Source: Aphelocoma coerulescens
Taxonomy: Eukaryota; Chordata; Aves; Passeriformes; Corvidae
DNA: 64,000 bases
Direction: 5' to 3'
Assembly: GCF_041296385.1 (NCBI RefSeq)
Contig: NC_091017.1
Span: forward strand, 51,148,214 to 51,212,213
The notes beneath the pieces were generated by a model. The model was not told where the DNA came from. It searched no databases and saw only the letters and a list, made by a program, of their open reading frames with translations. Below, piece after piece: positions 60,403-64,000 of the stretch (position 1 is its first letter; every line of letters starts with the position of its first letter). The position numbers were made by a program, and so were the translations under genes.

Positions 60403-60637
60403 GGGGGGGTTTTCTGGCCGTCCTCCCGGCGCAGCCTCCTGCCCCTGGGCTGCTCGCCGCTGGCGTTGCCGAGCCAAAGGGCACATGTAGCACAGACCGG
60501 GCAGCACAAAGCGGCAGGGACAGCCCCGCACGACCCCGCACGGCGACCGCTCCCGGAGCGGCGAGGCCGGGATGCAGAGCCCGGCGGGCGGCTGCGGAGC
60601 TCCGGTCTGCGGCGAGGCTCCCTCCCGCCACCGGCAC
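60403..60637 (-). other. Candidate first exon B, minus strand
   Basis: The minus-strand sequence ends GGCCAGAAAACCCCCCC before a perfect GTAAGT donor at 60397-60402. An 80-codon frame with an ATG near 60637 runs across it (MPVAGGSLAADRSS at its start), ending in KPPRK just past the donor. The composition is typical of translated GC-rich 5' sequence and I recognise nothing, so coding is doubtful. The start is not defined by the sequence. Confidence 0.35.
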
Positions 60638-60675
60638 CGCAGCGCGGGGAGAAGGGGTGGGGCGCAGGGTCCTAC

Positions 60676-61001
60676 CTGTGCTCCCTCTCCCTGCTGCCAG
60701 AAGGAAGCGCCGGTGGCTGCTGCGGGAGCGGTGCCGCCCAGCCCGTCGGATGCCGCCCCCGCGGCGGCCGCCCCATGGCAGCGCGGCCGCCGCCGCTCAC
60801 GGGCGCCCCGCAGCGCCGCGCCCCGGCCGCGCCCGCATCCCTGCCCGCATCCCTGCCCGCATCCCTGCCCTCGCCCCGCAGCGAGCAGCGCTCGGCTCGT
60901 GGTGTCGGCAAGGAAGGGGTAAAGCTGGGTTTATCCGCATTCACCGGCACCCAGCACTGCTGCACTGCCCGACGAGGAGAGGTCCGCAGCTCCAGATGCA
61001 C
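60676..61001 (-). other. Candidate first exon C, minus strand
   Basis: On the minus strand GGAGAGGGAGCACAG precedes GTAGGACCC at 60671-60675, a good donor context. A 109-codon frame (ATG at 61001) covers it and includes the translated 12-bp tandem repeat (GRDA units). This is most likely untranslated leader or chance. The 5' end shown is simply the ATG of that frame. Confidence 0.25.
60835..60870. repeat. 12-bp tandem repeat, three copies
   Basis: GCATCCCTGCCC occurs three times exactly inside the CpG island. Because the unit is a multiple of three, length changes would not alter a reading frame. Confidence 0.95.
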
Positions 61002-61030
61002 CGCGCTCTGAACCCCCTTTTGTCCTCACA

Positions 61031-62344
61031 GAAAGACCGAAGTCTGAACCCAGCGCCTGGCCCGTGCTGTAGGTAGGCAAATACTTACCCCTAATTTACT
61101 AAAAAATAGGAGGAACTACAAGAAACAAAAAATAAATCAACTGTCCGCCAACACAGAAGCACAGAAATCAGCCTCCCTTCTTTCTCATAGCCTTAAATCC
61201 GGTATTTGTATCAGATGCCTCGGCGGCCCCACTCTTCCAGTTCAGCTATCTACTGCAAGATTTTACCAGTGCTGGACACCTGTTCCCTGAGTTTCCCAGG
61301 GACAACACGGTAAAAGCAGATGCTGCACCTAGTCTCATCCAGACTCTTCCATTTTTGGAACTAAAGTTGATCACACAATTCATGATCCTCCACCACTGAC
61401 AAGGATGTGCTCTGTCAGCCAGCTCTCCAGATTCAGACAGACCGTGGAGAAAAAGGTCTTGCAGCTTTAGATTTTGTCTGCTCCTTAATTTTTTGGCCCA
61501 GTCAGAAGTGGTCCTTCTGATATTCTTAAGAGGAAATGAGTCTGTAATACCCATGCTGGGTTGGCCCAAATTGCTATCTCAAATACCTGGTTTTTTTTGG
61601 TCTCTGACTGTGCCTGATACCAGAGGTTTTAAAAGAAGAATGTAAGTTTAGGTGGGCATTTACTGATATTCTCCCACTCTTTAGTGAGCCGTAGCTCGGT
61701 GATTCCTGCATCAAAGTGATATTTGTGTAAAAAACTAGTGTATGACTTTGAAATAAACACTCATTGCTAGAAATCACTTTTTCACTTTCAATCTTCTGGA
61801 GATGACTAGTCAAACAAGCCCTGGGAGGCGCAGTCCATTCCCAGTTCAGTCCCATCACAACTGAAGCCACAGTCTACAGGGCACAGATAACTCAGAAGTT
61901 TAAGCTCATGCACCAGATCTATTTAGGTGACTGTTAAGTACATTGACTGCTACCTTTACATTAGGTATTGCAAATATTTATATGACCCAGGTCCACTAGG
62001 TGGCACAAAGACGCCATGTAAAAGCCAGGAGCAAGGCGGGAGTGCCTTTCCTCCCATTCAACATCTTTATGTATTTATGCAAAGCAAATGGGTACAGATA
62101 AAGATTGCAGACACAGCTATAGTCCATTGTCATACATGAAATCCCTATTTGTGCTTGGTCTTTGCATATTAAGTGCTTTAATTAATTTTGAGCTTAACAT
62201 TTTTAAATTGAATGTTAAAATTAACCCATCAGCCCAGGTACACTAATCAAGTTTTTATGGTCCTCCTGTGTTTACTGTATACTTTTACAAGTGTTTTAAG
62301 ATGTGTTGGATGTATTTTTTTATGTTTTACTTGTACCTTGGTTT
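61031..62344. other. Non-coding stretch right of the CpG island
   Basis: Nothing recognised as a gene. Holds a minus-strand GTAAGT donor at 61083-61088 and a CTCF-like site at 61993-62006. Frames of 98-107 codons (61246-61870, minus) have no domain. Confidence 0.5.
61993..62006 (+). promoter_or_regulatory. CTCF-like motif, plus strand
   Basis: CCACTAGGTGGCAC matches the first 14 positions of the CTCF core CCASYAGRKGGCRSY. It lies about 1 kb to the right of the CpG island, a common place for such sites. Binding cannot be inferred from sequence alone. Confidence 0.55.
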
Positions 62345-62881
62345 CAAGGCAGATTTTAAAAACCCCAGTTGCAACAAACAGCCCAGCCCCCATAGCCGTA
62401 CCCTGTAAGCACCTGACCCTTATCTCAACTAATATCACCCCTCTGACCAGGAAGAGCCATTGGTGGACAGAGATGGTCTGTCAAAGGGAAAACACCAATC
62501 ACCTTAAACCAAAGGGGTGGGCTGTGGGCAGGCTGTGGGCGGAGCAAAAGCTATAAAGGTGTAAGAAAAGACACGCCCATTCTCATTCTCCCTTCCTCTC
62601 CAGCTTGCTAAATTCAGTGCTGGAGAAACCTACCCCTTTTTAGGGGCCTTTAGAAATAGATTTCTTTTTGACCAGCCTAGACTGCAAGTTCTTTTTTTTT
62701 TTCTCTACCTGAGGTTCAGAGCTGCCTTAAGCCTAAAGTTCCTGAATCCCTGCGCTCCTGGGGCATACCTCCTGAGCCACTAGGATCCCAAATTTTTATA
62801 TTTTGTTAGTTTTTGCAATTTCTCAATTTTTCTGTTTTAATAAATTGTTTTAATTTCTACAAAGAGTTGTCTCATTCCTCA
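62345..62881 (+). mobile_element. Endogenous retrovirus LTR, plus strand, probably solo
   Basis: The arrangement is that of an LTR: a U3 part with GGCTGTGGGC repeated at about 62520-62540 and a GC-box-like GGGCGGAGC, a TATAAAG box at 62552-62558, a transcribed R region, an AATAAA signal at 62839-62844 followed by T-rich sequence, and an end near GTCTCATTCCTCACA. No primer-binding site follows the right end and no retroviral gene is recognised on either side, so it is probably a solo LTR. The left boundary is uncertain by perhaps 80 bases, and no target-site duplication was confirmed. Frames 62212-62556 and 62247-62438 are shadows. Confidence 0.65.
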
Positions 62882-63491
62882 CATCCATCAACCTACACAT
62901 GTCTTTCCAAATAAAAACAAGTTCAGATGTCAATGTTCTCCTTTGGACTAGAAATCTCCCCGAAGAGCAGTATCTGCTCCTGCAGACCTGGACTGACTCA
63001 CAGCTGAGCAACCATGCTGAAACTAATTTCTGTGTTTGCAGTCATGAAAACACAGGCATCTCTGCTCAGGAGTATTTAAACTGAGAAGAAGCTACTTATG
63101 TTCTCATTTTCCCCCCTTTCCTCCATTTTCCGTCATGCCATTCTAGTTAAATTCCTGCACCATCAACCTTGAAATGGTAAAGGACAAAGCACTGACAACA
63201 CTGGTGGGGCAGCTCTGCTTGGATGATGTTGAGCTCGCAGTACACAAAGGAGGGAGAGGCTAATAGCATGATAAATTCCAAAACTCACCTGATGTCTAAC
63301 ATAGATATAACTAATATCAAGACAAAACAACAGCAATTATTTTTATAGATGGAATTTTTAAAATGTCAAAGATCATAACAGAGATAATAAGGGTCAATTT
63401 CACCGCAGCTGGATAAGCACTTACCTGATCACACCACTGTGTGGAATTGTAGGAAAGTTTCCCAGAGCCCCAGGATTTTTGCGCCTCTGAA
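62882..63491. other. Non-coding stretch
   Basis: No gene recognised. Two excellent minus-strand donor sequences occur (CATCAG-GTGAGT near 63290 and GATCAG-GTAAGTGC near 63424), but the sequence before each shows no clear coding frame. Confidence 0.5.
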
Positions 63492-63935
63492 GACTGCCTA
63501 GTCCAACAAACCCTTGCTCAAAACAGGGTCACCGACAGCAGGCTGTCCAGGACTGTCCCCCAGTGGGTTTTGAATACCTCTATGGAGACTCCACAACCCC
63601 TCTGCGCAGCCTGTTGCACTGTTTGATCACCCTCATGAAAAGAAATTAAAATCTTATGTTTAAATTGAATTCCCTGTATTTCAATTTGTGCTCATTGTCT
63701 TGTACCTCCCCTGGATACAACTGAGAGGAGACTGCCTCAGACGTTTTACTCCCACCCACTTTTACTCCCACTCCCACGCACAGTTATCCATGGAGATGTT
63801 CTCCCGTCGAGCCTTCTCTTCTCAAGGCTCAACACCCCCAGCTTGCTCTGACTGTCCTCATGTGAGAGATGCTCCGATCCCTTAATCATCTTTGGGCTCT
63901 TTGCTGCACTTTCCAAGAACATGCACGTCCATGTT
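63492..63935 (-). mobile_element. CR1 LINE fragment, minus strand
   Basis: Inverted CR1 blocks: GCTCAAAACAGGGTCACCGA, CAGGCTGTCCAGGACTGTCC, CACAACCCCTCTGCGCAGCC, TTGCACTGTTTGATCACCCT, CTTCTCTTCTCAAGGCTCAA, CACCCCCAGCTTGCTCTGAC and CTTAATCATCTTTGGGCTCT. A short insertion of TTTTACTCCCACTCCCACG lies near 63760. The tail is missing. Confidence 0.88.
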
Positions 63936-64000
63936 GTCTTGGGAGCCTTATGGAAGACACTGTGTGCTGGGGAGTTGGTTACCTTGGGCAAGCCACGTCT
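63936..64000. other. Window end, nothing recognised
   Basis: The last 65 bases follow the CR1 copy and may still be diverged CR1 sequence. Confidence 0.4.

Larger units (their letters stand above)
59986..61030. promoter_or_regulatory. CpG island, probable promoter of a minus-strand gene
   Basis: About 1 kb with very dense CpG, in two blocks (60030-60140 and 60400-61010), in contrast to the AT-rich flanks. Such islands mark vertebrate promoters. There is no obvious TATA box, which is normal for this class. CCGCCC-type and GGGGCGC-type sequences that could bind Sp1-like factors occur throughout. On the minus strand four good splice donors follow GC-rich sequence (at 60010, 60402, 60675 and 61088), while plus-strand donors are weaker (for example CTGTAG-GTAGGC near 61071), so transcription leftward is the better inference. 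A promoter active in both directions remains possible. The 230-codon plus-strand frame at 60319-61011 and other long frames here are expected from GC-rich composition and show no domain. Confidence 0.75.

Noticed and set aside
60319..61011. 230-codon plus-strand frame, the longest in the window
   Set aside because: It lies wholly in the GC-rich CpG island where stops are rare, overlaps other long frames on both strands, is rich in P, R, A and G, and has no domain.

Overview
The window reads as nuclear DNA of a bird, most likely a songbird. Non-LTR retrotransposon copies of the CR1 type dominate the repeats: eleven recognisable fragments, several ending in the typical ATTCTATGATTCTGTG tail. 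Several retroviral LTRs also look like avian, mainly passerine, families. Most of the sequence is AT-rich, single-copy-looking and non-coding. I find no complete protein-coding gene, no tRNA or rRNA gene, no CRISPR array and nothing bacterial. Almost every open frame is a chance frame or lies inside a repeat.

Layout. 1-5.1 kb: non-coding DNA, two CR1 copies and a short retroviral envelope-like reading-frame remnant. 5.1-13.4 kb: non-coding apart from an LTR tail near 11.1 kb. 13.4-14.3 kb: the longest CR1 copy, including the C-terminal part of its reverse transcriptase. 16.1-17.3 kb: a reverse-oriented LTR with a primer-binding site for tRNA-Val. 17.3-34 kb: AT-rich DNA with microsatellites, a near-perfect 36-bp inverted repeat and two CR1 scraps. 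34.3-35.3 kb: an LTR followed by a decayed tRNA-Lys-type primer-binding site, then a second LTR tail. 35.3-60 kb: mostly non-coding, with five CR1 copies. 60-61 kb: a strong CpG island. 61-64 kb: non-coding DNA, a good CTCF-like site, a forward LTR and a last CR1 copy.

The CpG island is the only clear sign of a host gene. Reading leftward (minus strand) it has four good splice-donor sequences, consistent with alternative, probably untranslated first exons of a gene whose body would cover much of this window as a long first intron. Four candidate internal minus-strand exons (around 42.9, 39.1, 38.7 and 33.8 kb) have good splice sites and an open frame. None matches a protein I recognise, and similar open stretches occur by chance here, so they are hypotheses.

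I did not find a convincing new biological system. The items most worth checking are the minus-strand transcript model, the divergent CTCF-like pair at 33.0 and 62.0 kb, the inverted repeat at 18.4 kb, and the structure of the three retroviral loci.
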